DNA of 64,000 bases from Campylobacter curvus (GTDB lineage Bacteria > Campylobacterota > Campylobacteria > Campylobacterales > Campylobacteraceae): contig NZ_CP053826.1 in NCBI RefSeq assembly GCF_013372125.1, positions 1,736,001-1,800,000 of the forward strand, read 5' to 3'. Shown here one piece after another: positions 1 through 9,264 of the stretch (position 1 is its first letter; each line of letters begins with the position of its first letter). Under the pieces are notes generated by a model, which was given only the letters and a program-made list of their open reading frames with translations, searched no databases and was not told where the DNA came from. The translations under genes and the position numbers were made by a program.

Positions 1-95
1 GCTTTTAAACGTTGTATTTTTATATCTATATAAAAAAATAATTTTAATTGAGAAATATTTAAACTACACTTAAAGTTAAATCGCTGAAAAATATT

Positions 96-308
96 TCATA
101 AATTTTCATATTTCAAGCACTCAAAGCTTTGCTCGCTCCAGCGCCTAAACAAGCAGTTGTAGCAGCTGATCTCATCATCACAAACAAGCTCGTCTTCGTC
201 GCTATCAAGCATGAAAAATTTACAATTTAAAGCAGAAAATTTAGCATCTTCGTATGCAAATTTCCCGTATAAAAAGGTGCCGTTCGTATCGAAATTCTCA
301 TCCATCAA
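96..308 (-). CDS. Small Cys-rich protein of unknown function
   Basis: A 70-residue acidic protein with five cysteines (29, 43, 49, 52, 64), four of them in a C-X5-C-X2-C-X11-C arrangement that could bind a metal. There is no signal peptide and no membrane segment. Its ATG overlaps the TGA of the upstream DDTD-domain gene by 4 bases (ATGA), so the two are probably translated together; a second ATG follows directly and could equally be the start. I do not recognise the family. That it is a real gene rests on the coupling and the ordered Cys pattern; the metal binding is inference. Confidence 0.6.
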   Translation of the reverse strand: MMDENFDTNGTFLYGKFAYEDAKFSALNCKFFMLDSDEDELVCDDEISCYNCLFRRWSEQSFECLKYENL

Positions 309-1036
309 AACCCTCGTAGCTCCTCTACATCAAGACTTCTAAATCTGCCGTCGCTATCTTTTTTGACCAGCAAAACGGACCTGGAATTTTTGATCACAAG
401 CTTTAAATTTCGCCCAAAAACGATCGTTTCGTCGTTTTTTATCTTATTAAAATTTTCATCTAAAATTTCGCTTGCATAGCCTAGATTTAAGAATTCTGTG
501 GCTCTCATCTCATCTTGTGTCATCTTTATACAGCCTCTTACTTTACCGTCGTTGCCGCCTAGCCTGAGCCCCAGTCCCGCCAGTGCTCCGATGACACCGC
601 GTCCGCCGTTTTTGAGCCCTTTTAGATAGACATTTTGCCTCTTTGCTTGCGAGTAGGCTTCGCTTTTGTCTAAATATTCGCTTTTAGCGCGGTAACCAAA
701 ATCTATCAGCCCCGAAATATCGGTGATATCGCCTTTAAACGCCACTGCGATGCCAGGTTCGGCACTAGGAGCGCTTTTGGCGAGCAAAAATTCTTGTATG
801 AATTTTATAACCTCATCTCGCTCAATATGACTCAGCACCGTGCTAAAGCACATAGAGCTATTGTGTGAGGTGTAGTTTATCCGCTCGTCAAGCAACAGCT
901 GATGACGGCTGATAAAGGAGCAAGGTGCAAAATTTTCATCTATAAATTTTACTATATTTTGAGCCAGCATACCTGTTGATCTTGGATATCCGATCTCATC
1001 TGTATCATCGATACAAACGTATATCTCCTCACGCAT
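305..1036 (-). CDS. DDTD-domain protein, TiaS-like
   Basis: The protein is 243 residues and begins with CIDDTDEIGYPRSTG (residues 8 to 22), the aspartate-rich signature of the ATP-using domain of archaeal TiaS, which puts agmatine on the wobble cytidine of tRNA-Ile2. Bacterial relatives share only this domain and have no proven reaction; the C-terminal zinc ribbon and OB fold of archaeal TiaS are absent here. Gly-rich stretches around residues 140 to 165 (NGGRGVIGALAGLGLRLGG) fit the same family. It overlaps the next gene by 4 bases. Bacteria normally make the same decoding change with TilS and lysine, so a tRNA role here is not supported; a kinase-like or nucleotide-binding role is an open alternative. 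Confidence 0.6.
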   Translation of the reverse strand: MREEIYVCIDDTDEIGYPRSTGMLAQNIVKFIDENFAPCSFISRHQLLLDERINYTSHNSSMCFSTVLSHIERDEVIKFIQEFLLAKSAPSAEPGIAVAFKGDITDISGLIDFGYRAKSEYLDKSEAYSQAKRQNVYLKGLKNGGRGVIGALAGLGLRLGGNDGKVRGCIKMTQDEMRATEFLNLGYASEILDENFNKIKNDETIVFGRNLKLVIKNSRSVLLVKKDSDGRFRSLDVEELRGF

Positions 1037-1120
1037 TTTTATCCTTATACCAAATGTAAATAATTATATTTAATAAAATATAAAATCATGCATAAATATC
1101 ATTTATATAATTTTAAATTT

Positions 1121-1148
1121 AATAATAATATAATGATAACCATTTTTA
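1121..1148 (+). promoter_or_regulatory. Candidate Fur box before the receptor pseudogene
   Basis: The run ATAATGATAACCATTTTTAA just ahead of the receptor start resembles the 19-bp Fur consensus built from GATAAT hexamers. The gene product is an iron-siderophore receptor, which agrees with iron control. A ribosome binding site (AAGG) follows at about 1155. Confidence 0.5.
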
Positions 1149-1165
1149 AGATTTAAGGTGAAAAA

Positions 1166-3294
1166 ATGAATAAAATAAACATAAGTTTAGCAGCTTCAGT
1201 GCTGCTTTTGACGCAAATTTACGCTGCAGACGTGAAGCTTGAAGGCGTGGAGGTCACAGACAGCGCAGATGACGGCTACCGCGCAAAGACAAGCGAGGTC
1301 GGCAAGACGACGACACCTATTTTAGAGATCCCGCAAACGGTCAATGTCGTGACCCAGCAGCAAATAAAGGACAAAAAGCCTGAAACGCTGGCAGAGAGCC
1401 TGCAAAACGTGAGCGGTATCAGCTACGGAAACACCACGGGCGGCATATTTGACGCGATCATAAAGCGTGGCTTTGGCGGCGGTAGAGACGGCTCGATCAT
1501 GCGAAATGGCGTGCCGGCCACCGTGATGCACAGCTTTAATAAAAGCGTCGAAAGCGTGGAGGTGCTAAAAGGGCCAGCGAGCCTACTTTACGGTGCGCAA
1601 GAGCCCGGTGGCATCATAAATATGGTCACCAAAAAGCCGCTTTATAGCTTTTAAAATGAAATTTGGGCGGGCGTGGGCAACCGCCACTACTGGAACGCAG
1701 GCTTTGACACGACAGGCCCTATCAGCGAGAGCGGCTTTGCGTATAGATTTATATTTGACGCGATGCAAAAGGACTACTGGCGCGAATTTGGCGATTATAA
1801 AAACTATCTATTCGCCCCGTCGCGCTAGTATAAGGGCGATGACTACCGCATAAATTTCGCCTACACGCACACACGCTCGACTGACCCGATCGACCGCGGT
1901 ATGTATCTCATCCCAGCCACGGGGCAGTTGCTGCCGATCGGTAAAAAGGTGCGCCTTGATGAGCCGTTTAATAAGCTAAAAACGACTCTTGACACCGTCG
2001 ATGTAAATTTTGAGAAAAATATCGGTGAGGACTGGCTTTTGCGCGGTGCTTACGCCTTTTCACGCACAAAGCACGAATACGGACATATCCGCCTCATGAA
2101 CGTAAATTTAAACACGGGCATCGCGACTAGACGCAACGAATACTACGACGGCTTCATCCACCGCACGCACGCGGGCAGCCTAAATTTAAACGGCTACGTT
2201 AAAACCGGCGAGATCGAGCATAATTTGCTATTTGGGCTTGACGCGAAGGAATACTACCGCTACCGACCGGGCGGCTTGCAAGCTACGGGCAATCAATTTA
2301 ATATCGATATCTTTCACCCGATCTACGGCAAAGTGGGCTTGCCGACAGCCAGACAATCAAGCATCCAGTATCAAAAGCTAAAAACGATCGGTGCTTATGC
2401 GCAAGTGCGCAAGATAGTATAAATTTGACCGAAAATCTGATCTACTCGATCGGACTAAGATACGAACACTACGATCAGCTCGCACGCGGAACGACCACGG
2501 GCAAGCCAACGACCGATCAAAAAGATGGCAAATTTACGTGGCAGACGGGACTTTTATACCTGCTAACGCCAGAGTGGTCGATCTACACGAACTACGCGCA
2601 AAGCTTCCAGCCGCAAATGGCTATCAGCGGCGATGACATCGGCGACATAAAGCCAGAAGAGGGCAAGAGTATCGAGTTTGGAACGAAATTTCAAAACGAC
2701 AGCATAACCGCAAGCGCAGCCATCTACAACATTGATAAGAAAAACATCATGCGCACCGTAAATAGTGTCGCCACGCCAGTTGGCAAAGCTCGCTCCAAAG
2801 GGTTTGAATTTGACTTCAACGGACGCGTCACGCAAGGGCTAACTCTTGGCGCAAGCTACGCCTACACAAAGACCGAGGTCAGGCAAGATAGTGGCGCATT
2901 TGCCGTGCTAGTTGGCAAACCGCTCGAAGCCACGCCAAAACATCAAGCAAGCCTTTTTGCAAATTATGATTTCAGCCACCTTGGCGTAAAGGGGCTTAGA
3001 GTGGGCGGCGGAGCGCGATATTTTGGCTCGTGGTACACCTACTATATGCGCACAAATTTAGCCAACGTACCGGCAGGAACGGCATTTAAGATGCCTGACG
3101 CGGTCGTTTATGACGCATTTATCAGCTACGACACGAAGATCGCGGGCTATGAGACAAATTTCGCATTTAACGTCAAAAACCTGACCGACAAGCTTTACTA
3201 CACATCATCATCAACTGGCACGACGGCAAACATCATCCCGATCCAGCCGGGCTGCGCACGCCAGTTTATGCTGACAGCAACGGTGAAATTTTAA
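1166..3294 (+). pseudogene. TonB-dependent siderophore receptor, broken by two stops and a frameshift
   Basis: Joined across the lesions this is one outer-membrane siderophore receptor of about 706 residues (FhuE/FoxA/FpvA type): signal peptide (residues 1 to 20, ending IYAAD), plug domain with TPILEIPQTVNVVTQQQI and LKGPASLLYGAQEPGGIIN, then a beta barrel ending in an aromatic residue (TVKF). Three lesions are visible. TAA at 1652-1654 and TAG at 1826-1828 both sit where a glutamine codon would need a single C to T change. At 2398-2413 the octamer TGCGCAAG is repeated in perfect tandem, which shifts the frame; removing one copy restores the reading AYAQDSINLTENL. Protein similarity continues on both sides of every lesion, so decay is recent. 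A hairpin terminator follows. The cognate siderophore cannot be told from sequence. Confidence 0.9.
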
Positions 3295-3300
3295 ATTTAA

Positions 3301-3322
3301 AGGAGCGAATGCTCCTTTAAAT
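3301..3322 (+). terminator. Intrinsic terminator after the receptor pseudogene
   Basis: A six-base-pair stem AGGAGC / GCTCCT with a GAAT loop is followed by TTAAATTT, directly after the receptor stop codon. Confidence 0.6.
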
Positions 3323-3463
3323 TTACTCTTAGCCTGGCGCCCGATTTATCAAAATCAATGAAAAATTTATATATTTTTTGATAAAATCGAGGAAATTTAT
3401 AAGTTTGCTACTCTCAGCGCGAACGCACTTCAAACGATAAATTTAAAATTTCAAGGACAAAAA

Positions 3464-4729
3464 ATGCACCAAACCATCACGGAAAAGATTTTCTCCGACC
3501 ACGTAGGGCGCGAGGTCTTCGCAAACGAGATCATCGAAAGTGGCATCGATATGGTCATCGGCAACGACATCACGACGCCAATCTCCATCAAGCAGTTCGA
3601 GCGAAGCGGCGCAACGAAGCTCGCAAATCCCGATGGCTTTTGTATCGTGATGGATCACTACATCCCGGCAAAGGATATTTTAAGCGCGAATCAAGCCAAA
3701 ATTTCGCGCGACTTTGCCTACAAGCACGACCTGAAATACTTCTTCGACGAAAAGGACATGGGTATCGAGCACGCACTGCTACCAGAAAAAGGGCTCGTCG
3801 TGCCGGGAGATGTCATCATCGGCGCGGACAGCCACACATGTACGCACGGCGCGCTGGGGGCGTTTTCTACGGGTATGGGCAGCACCGATCTGGCCTACGC
3901 GATGATAACGGGCAAAAACTGGTTTAAAGTGCCGCCTACGATCAAGGTCGTCTTTCGCGGTAAGCTCGGTCGCCACGTCTATGGAAAGGACCTCATCCTA
4001 GAAATCATCCGCCAAATCGGCGTTGATGGCGCGCGCTACAAGGCTTTGGAGTTTTGCGGCGAGACGATCGACACGCTTGATATGGACGGGCGATTTTCGA
4101 TGTGTAACATGGCGATCGAAGCGGGTGGCAAGAGCGGTATCATCGCAGTCGACGAGATAACGAAGGAATTTTTAAAAGGTAAAAATTTACGTGCCGAGCC
4201 GAAATTTTTCTACTCCGACGAGGGCGCTAGCTACGAGCGCGTGCTGGAAATCGACGCTGAGAGGCTCGACCCCGTGATCGCGTATCCGTTTTTGCCAAGC
4301 AACGGCAAAAGCGTACGCGAAGCCGTGAAAGACGACATCGCGATCGATCAGGCCTTCATCGGCTCATGCACGAACGGACGACTAAGCGACCTACGCATCG
4401 CGGCTGAAATTTTAAAAGGGCGCAAGGTCTCACGCAAGACCCGCCTCATCATCACGCCGGCTACGCAAAAGATCGCCCTCGCCGCGCAAAAAGAGGGTCT
4501 GATGGATATTTTAGTCGAGGCGGGTGCAGTGGTGAGCAACCCGACGTGCGGTGCGTGTCTGGGCGGATATATGGGGATTTTGGGTGCTGGCGAGCGCTGT
4601 GTCAGCACGACGAATAGAAATTTTGTCGGGCGCATGGGGGATCGCACGAGCGAAGTGTATCTGGCAAACTCCGCCGTCGCCGCGGCAAGCGCGATCGCAG
4701 GCAAGATCGCCGATCCAAGAGATCTTTAA
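3464..4729 (+). CDS. leuC: 3-isopropylmalate dehydratase large subunit
   Basis: LeuC isomerises 2-isopropylmalate to 3-isopropylmalate in leucine synthesis, as a heterodimer with LeuD, using a [4Fe-4S] cluster. The 421-residue length is normal for the short LeuC type. The three cluster cysteines are visible: Cys302 in GSCTNGR, and Cys362 and Cys365 in NPTCGACLGG. The substrate-site run ADSHTCTHGALGAFSTG lies at about 121 to 137, and NFVGRMGDRTSEVYLANSA near the C-terminus is also typical. AAGGA precedes the ATG. leuD would normally follow, but the next gene is mobA, so the small subunit must be encoded elsewhere. The related homoaconitase large subunit is a less likely alternative. Confidence 0.9.
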   Translation: MHQTITEKIFSDHVGREVFANEIIESGIDMVIGNDITTPISIKQFERSGATKLANPDGFCIVMDHYIPAKDILSANQAKISRDFAYKHDLKYFFDEKDMGIEHALLPEKGLVVPGDVIIGADSHTCTHGALGAFSTGMGSTDLAYAMITGKNWFKVPPTIKVVFRGKLGRHVYGKDLILEIIRQIGVDGARYKALEFCGETIDTLDMDGRFSMCNMAIEAGGKSGIIAVDEITKEFLKGKNLRAEPKFFYSDEGASYERVLEIDAERLDPVIAYPFLPSNGKSVREAVKDDIAIDQAFIGSCTNGRLSDLRIAAEILKGRKVSRKTRLIITPATQKIALAAQKEGLMDILVEAGAVVSNPTCGACLGGYMGILGAGERCVSTTNRNFVGRMGDRTSEVYLANSAVAAASAIAGKIADPRDL

Positions 4730-4762
4730 ATTACACGAGGACGGCATGGCTTATCGTTTATA

Positions 4763-4806
4763 GCGGCAAATAATATCTCGGAAATGACGATATTGCCGCC
4801 ACTTTA
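4763..4806 (+). terminator. Possible terminator after leuC
   Basis: Imperfect inverted repeat: GCGGCAA (4763-4769) pairs with TTGCCGC (4793-4799), and inner AT-rich bases can extend the stem; a short T-containing run follows. Confidence 0.4.
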
Positions 4807-4900
4807 ATCCTTTCAAAACTACTATTACCACTCATTTTGCGGGCGGGCTTGATCGTTGATTTTATCCGAATGAAAGCTAAAATTTGCCAAATTTAGCCTT

Positions 4901-5500
4901 ATGAAAAGTGAAAACAAGAGCGAAAATCTGGCAAAAATGAAAACCTGCGTGATACTAGCTGGCGGCAAAAGCTCGCGCATGGGGCGAGATAAGACGCTGC
5001 TGCCCTTTGGCGGGTTTGCGACGCTCACGCATTTTCAGGTGCATAAATTCGCGCAAATTTTTGAGCGTGTTTTTGTAAGCTCCAAGTTTGATAAATTTAA
5101 CCCGCCGCTTAGGCTGATAAAAGATCTGAAAGAAGCGAAATTTTCGCCGATGCTAGCACTTTACAGCATACTTTTAAATTTCAAAGACGAGCACGTTTTC
5201 ATAATTCCGGCCGACATGCCATTTCTTAGCGAACGCACGATAAGAGAGCTCTTTAAATTTACGGGCGAATTTGACATGGTCGTGCCAAAAGACGGTGAAT
5301 TCACGCACTCTTTATGCGGATTTTTCAGTGCAAATTTAGCTCAAAAAGCAAAGGAGCTTTATGAAAAAAATGAAAATAAGATCGGAATTTTACGTAGCCT
5401 TTGCAGGTGCAAGGAGGTTGGTTTTAAGGGCCCAAAAGAGTTTTTTAACATCAACGATCCCCAGCAGTACGAGCTTGCGCTGAAAATGAGCCGCCAATGA
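4901..5500 (+). CDS. mobA: Molybdenum cofactor guanylyltransferase
   Basis: MobA joins GMP from GTP to molybdopterin to form the guanine dinucleotide cofactor used by DMSO/nitrate/formate-type enzymes. The nucleotide-binding signature LAGGKSSRMGRDK is at residues 19 to 31, followed by the PADMPFLSERTI metal-site motif of the nucleotidyltransferase fold and a C-terminal FFNINDPQQY element usual in this family. No clear ribosome binding site is seen for the upstream ATG; an internal ATG at 4937 (MKTCVILAGG) would give a more typical N-terminus and is a reasonable alternative start. The stop overlaps the start of pldA by 4 bases. Confidence 0.9.
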   Translation: MKSENKSENLAKMKTCVILAGGKSSRMGRDKTLLPFGGFATLTHFQVHKFAQIFERVFVSSKFDKFNPPLRLIKDLKEAKFSPMLALYSILLNFKDEHVFIIPADMPFLSERTIRELFKFTGEFDMVVPKDGEFTHSLCGFFSANLAQKAKELYEKNENKIGILRSLCRCKEVGFKGPKEFFNINDPQQYELALKMSRQ

Positions 5501-6510
5501 AAAATATAAATAAAAATAACGCCATCAAGACCACCATTTTCGTCGTATTTTTTGGGCTTGATCTATTCGGAGGTGCGAGCGAGCTTTTTAAAAAGGCGCA
5601 ACAGCTAGAAAGTGCCGGTGATACGGCAGGAGCGATGAAATTTTATAAAGAAGCCGCCATGGCCGCCATGGAGCGAAATGACGCCGCCCTTATGCAAAAT
5701 TTAGAAAACGAAATTTCACAAGGTTCGCCGATCCAGGCGAACTACCCAGCAAAGCCAGAGCCAAGCAGCGACAAAAGCGAGGCGAATTTAGAAAAGGTAG
5801 CGAGCGATCCGCTTGGCATCAAGCTTTATCATTTCAACTACCTCTTGCCCGCGACATACGCTAAAAACGTGCCAAACGACGGGCGAAAGAGGTTTGAGAC
5901 GAAATTTCAGTTCAGCGTGCAAAAACCTCTTTTTTACGATGTTTGGGGGCTTAAAGAGAGCATCGGCATAGCGTATTCGCAGACGTCGTGGTGGCAGACG
6001 GACAAGATATCTGCGCCGTTTCGAGAGACGAACTACCGACCTGAAATTTTTATCGATTTTGACACCAAAGATAGCCTGAAAGCCGCTCATATCAGCAATG
6101 TAAGAGGCGGAATTTTACATGAGTCAAACGGCCGTGACGGTGAAAATTCGCGTAGCTGGAACAGACTTTACCTGCAAGCTAAATTCGACTTTGCAAACCT
6201 AAGCCTGACGCCTAGGATATGGACCGTCATAGGTGATAAGAGTGACAACAAAAATATAGAAAACTACGCTGGCAGAGCCGATATAAACATAGCTTTTACC
6301 TATAAAGAGCAGATATTTAATCTAATGGTGCGAAACAACCTGCAATTTGATAAAACAAACCGCGGTGCAGCCGAGTTTAGCTGGCTATTCCCGATACTCT
6401 CGAGCGGTCTTTACGGATATTTGCAGTATTTTAACGGATATGACGAGAGCTTGATCGACTACAACAGGCACACCAATAAGATCGGCATCGGCTTTACGCT
6501 GCTTAAATGA
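5497..6510 (+). CDS. pldA: Outer-membrane phospholipase A
   Basis: PldA (OMPLA) hydrolyses phospholipids that reach the outer leaflet of the outer membrane and acts as a calcium-dependent dimer in a 12-strand barrel. The catalytic set is visible: His208 and Ser210 in LHESNGR and Asn222 in SRSWNRLY, with the same spacing (2 and 14) as His142, Ser144 and Asn156 of E. coli OMPLA. The N-terminus carries a hydrophobic signal segment (about 11 to 27) and then a helical segment of about 80 residues (28 to 110) before the barrel, which is longer than in E. coli. It starts inside the last codons of mobA (ATGA overlap), an unusual partner; no functional link is known. Confidence 0.9.
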   Translation: MKNINKNNAIKTTIFVVFFGLDLFGGASELFKKAQQLESAGDTAGAMKFYKEAAMAAMERNDAALMQNLENEISQGSPIQANYPAKPEPSSDKSEANLEKVASDPLGIKLYHFNYLLPATYAKNVPNDGRKRFETKFQFSVQKPLFYDVWGLKESIGIAYSQTSWWQTDKISAPFRETNYRPEIFIDFDTKDSLKAAHISNVRGGILHESNGRDGENSRSWNRLYLQAKFDFANLSLTPRIWTVIGDKSDNKNIENYAGRADINIAFTYKEQIFNLMVRNNLQFDKTNRGAAEFSWLFPILSSGLYGYLQYFNGYDESLIDYNRHTNKIGIGFTLLK

Positions 6511-6671
6511 TGAAATTTAGCATATCGTTTAAGCATCACAAAATCGCCAGAATCTGGTCCGTCTAAAAATATAAAACCAAGTAAAAACGAGCCTTTGGCG
6601 GCGCGAAAACTTGCAAAAAATTTTAATATTAAAATTTAAGTATTTTTATAAATTTTATAAGAAAAATTTGC

Positions 6672-6677
6672 TAATAT
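6672..6677 (+). promoter_or_regulatory. Putative -10 box for the glycerate operon
   Basis: TAATAT, preceded by an AT-rich stretch with spaced T runs typical of Campylobacter sigma70 promoters, lies about 35 bases before the permease start. A ribosome binding site AAGGAG follows at 6700-6705. Confidence 0.4.
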
Positions 6678-6710
6678 AGCCCTATCGACACTTTAATTCA
6701 AGGAGCTTTT

Positions 6711-8099
6711 ATGAACGGAGTTTTCTTAATCATAAGCTTCGTGATCGCCATAGCCGTGATGATATGGATGATCTCAAAGCTTAAAGTCCATCCTTTCTTG
6801 GCGTTGATGATCATATCCTTGCTGCTGGCTATCGTCGCTGGCATCGATCTGGGCAAGATCCCGGGCATCATAGGCGACGGCTTTAGCGGTACGTTTAAGA
6901 GTATCGGTATCGTCATCATCTTTGGCGCGCTGATTGGAACGGTGCTGGAAAAAACGGGCGCGGCCTTGAAACTAGCCGATATGGTCGTAAATCTCGTAGG
7001 ACAAAGGCGTCCCGAGCTTGCTATGCTCATCATGGGCTGGATCGTCGGTATCCCGGTCTTTTGCGACAGCGGCTTTGTCGTGCTAAACCCGATCAGAGAG
7101 GCGCTTTATAAGAAAATTTCAGCCAGCCCGGTCGGCATGGCGGTCGCTCTTAGCGGCGGACTTTACGCATCACACGTCTTTATCCCGCCGACTCCCGGAC
7201 CTATCGCCGCAGCCGGAGCACTCGGGCTTGGCGAGAATTTACTGCTTGTCATAATGATGGGCGTCGTGGTCTCCTTACCAGTGCTCGTTGCAGTGTATTT
7301 TTTTGCTAAAAAGATCGGTCAAGAGGTCACGATAAGTGACAGCGAAGCTAACGCCGTGATAACAAAAAGTTATGACGATCTTTTAAAACAATACGGCAAG
7401 CTCCCGGGCGGCTTTTTAAGCATCGCTCCTATCATCATGCCGATCATATTCATGGCGCTTGGCTCTATAAGCGCGATCCTAAAGATCGGCGGTATTTTAG
7501 GGACATTGCTTGGCTTTTTGGGCAACCCTATCATCGCTCTTGCCATAGGCGTGGTATTTGCTGTTTTCTTGCTGGCTGAGACCAACAAGCTCGCGGAATT
7601 TAGCGATATGACAAACGAGTCGCTAAAGATCGTAGGACCTATCCTCTTTATCACGGCTGCGGGCGGCGTTTTGGGTAAGGTCATAACAGCGGCAGGATTT
7701 GTCGAGTTCATCAAACAAAACGCAGAGGTTATCAAAGCGGCTGGAATTTTCTTTCCGTTCATCATCTCAGCAATCATCAAAACAGCGCAGGGAAGCTCGA
7801 CCGTGGCTATCATCACGACCGCATCCATCATGGGCGCCTTCACCGTTTCGCCGGGACAAGAGGAGACGCTGATGATGGCACTTGGCCTCACCAGCGAGAT
7901 GGCGGCGGCACTTTGCGTCATGGCTATAGCTGCCGGCGCCATGTGCGTATCGCATGCAAACGACAGCTACTTCTGGGTCGTTACGAATTTTAGCAAGATG
8001 ACGGCTCAGCAAGGCTACCGCACACAGACCATGCTGACTTTCATCATGGGTATCGTAGGCATGCTAAGCGTTTATGTATTGTCGTTGGTGCTATTATGA
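6711..8099 (+). CDS. GntP-family permease, probably for glycerate
   Basis: A 462-residue, strongly hydrophobic inner-membrane protein with about 12 to 14 membrane segments. The GntP (gluconate:H+ symporter) family motifs FGALIGTVLEKTGAA, GIPVFCDSGFVVLNPI and HVFIPPTPGPIAAAGALG are present, and the C-terminal half has AQGSSTVAI and SHANDSYFWVV, the conserved substrate region. Gluconate is the classic substrate, but the gene overlaps a glycerate kinase by 4 bases, so D-glycerate is the better guess (inference from context). AAGGAG is well placed before the ATG. Confidence 0.85.
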   Translation: MNGVFLIISFVIAIAVMIWMISKLKVHPFLALMIISLLLAIVAGIDLGKIPGIIGDGFSGTFKSIGIVIIFGALIGTVLEKTGAALKLADMVVNLVGQRRPELAMLIMGWIVGIPVFCDSGFVVLNPIREALYKKISASPVGMAVALSGGLYASHVFIPPTPGPIAAAGALGLGENLLLVIMMGVVVSLPVLVAVYFFAKKIGQEVTISDSEANAVITKSYDDLLKQYGKLPGGFLSIAPIIMPIIFMALGSISAILKIGGILGTLLGFLGNPIIALAIGVVFAVFLLAETNKLAEFSDMTNESLKIVGPILFITAAGGVLGKVITAAGFVEFIKQNAEVIKAAGIFFPFIISAIIKTAQGSSTVAIITTASIMGAFTVSPGQEETLMMALGLTSEMAAALCVMAIAAGAMCVSHANDSYFWVVTNFSKMTAQQGYRTQTMLTFIMGIVGMLSVYVLSLVLL

Positions 8100-9229
8100 A
8101 AATTTTAGTAGCCATTGATTCTTTTAAAGGTTCTCTAAGCTCGCTCGAGGCGGGCTTAGCCGTCAAAGATGGACTAAAAGGGCTTTGCGATGTCGTCGTA
8201 AAGCCCATCGCTGACGGCGGAGAGGGTAGCGTGGAGGCGCTAGCCGACGCACTGGGAGCTAGCTACATCGACGCTATCACTCAAGATCCTTTGGGAGTCA
8301 AAATTTTAGCCAGATACGCGCTCATAAAAGATCTAGCCATACTAGAAATGGCTAGTGCTTCGGGGCTCACGCTCATCAATGAAAAACAGCGTAATCCGCT
8401 AAAGACCAGCACCTATGGATTTGGACTTTTGATAAAAGACGCCATAAGTAAAGGCGCTAGGAAATTTATCATCGGTATCGGAGGTAGCGCTACAAACGAC
8501 GCAGGAACTGGCATGCTAAGCGCTCTTGGGTTTGAATTTTACGATGAAAACGGGGATCTTCTAGCAGGTATCGGCGAAAATTTAGCCAAAATTTCTAAAA
8601 TTTCTACTCAAAATTCGCTAAAAGAGCTAAAACAGTGTGAATTTTTGATCGCCTGTGACGTGGACAATCCTCTCTTTGGCAAAAACGGCGCAGCCTATGT
8701 ATATGCTCCGCAAAAAGGCGCTGATGGCCGCATGGTAAAGGAGCTCGACGACGGGCTAAAAAGCTTTGCAAATGCGGTAAAAACGCACTTTGACACTGAA
8801 CATCACAAGCTAAAAGGCGCAGGTGCTGCAGGCGGGCTGGGGTTTGGCTTTGTAAACTTTTTAAATGCGAAGCTAAGGCCGGGCATCGATATCATAACCG
8901 ATGAGATCGGGCTTGAAGATGAGATAAAAAAAGCCGATCTAGTCATAACCGGCGAGGGCAAAATGGACTTTCAAAGCTCTATGGGCAAGACTCCGACCGG
9001 AGTAGCGAAGCTCGCTAAAAAGCACAAAAAGCCTGTCATCGCGCTAGCAGGCTGCGTGTGCGAGGGCGCGCAAGAGTGCAACAAAAGCGGCATAGACGCA
9101 TTTTTTTGTATCCTAAACGAGCCTATAAGCCTTGAAGAGGCTATGAGAAAAGATATCGCGATCAAAAATTTAAAAATGGCGGCAAATCAGGCCGTGAGGT
9201 TATTTTTGATAAATCAAAGCCGATCTTGA
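8096..9229 (+). CDS. Glycerate kinase, type 1
   Basis: A 377-residue enzyme of the GarK/GlxK family that phosphorylates D-glycerate, in characterised members to 2-phosphoglycerate. Visible family motifs are the N-terminal DSFKGSLSSLEAG, PIADGGEGSVEAL, GIGGSATNDAGTGMLSALG (about 122 to 140), GAGAAGGLGFG and VITGEGKMDFQSSMGKTPTGVA. It is translationally coupled to the permease (ATGA). The product 2-phosphoglycerate can be taken by enolase to phosphoenolpyruvate, so the pair would let an organism that does not ferment sugars take up a three-carbon acid. Confidence 0.92.
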   Translation: MKILVAIDSFKGSLSSLEAGLAVKDGLKGLCDVVVKPIADGGEGSVEALADALGASYIDAITQDPLGVKILARYALIKDLAILEMASASGLTLINEKQRNPLKTSTYGFGLLIKDAISKGARKFIIGIGGSATNDAGTGMLSALGFEFYDENGDLLAGIGENLAKISKISTQNSLKELKQCEFLIACDVDNPLFGKNGAAYVYAPQKGADGRMVKELDDGLKSFANAVKTHFDTEHHKLKGAGAAGGLGFGFVNFLNAKLRPGIDIITDEIGLEDEIKKADLVITGEGKMDFQSSMGKTPTGVAKLAKKHKKPVIALAGCVCEGAQECNKSGIDAFFCILNEPISLEEAMRKDIAIKNLKMAANQAVRLFLINQSRS

Positions 9230-9264
9230 GGCGGCTATTTTACTTGCCAGTAAAAGAAATGCGC

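Noticed and set aside
1652-1828. Reading TAA/TAG as glutamine (recoded stops) in the receptor gene
   Set aside because: Other genes end normally at TAA and TAG with terminators or overlapping starts directly after, and the same gene also has a frameshift; decay explains all lesions.
7370-7942. A 190-codon minus-strand frame
   Set aside because: Complement of the GntP permease gene; it arises from the codon bias of hydrophobic residues. Similar antisense frames over recA, eno, leuC and the coiled-coil gene were rejected too.
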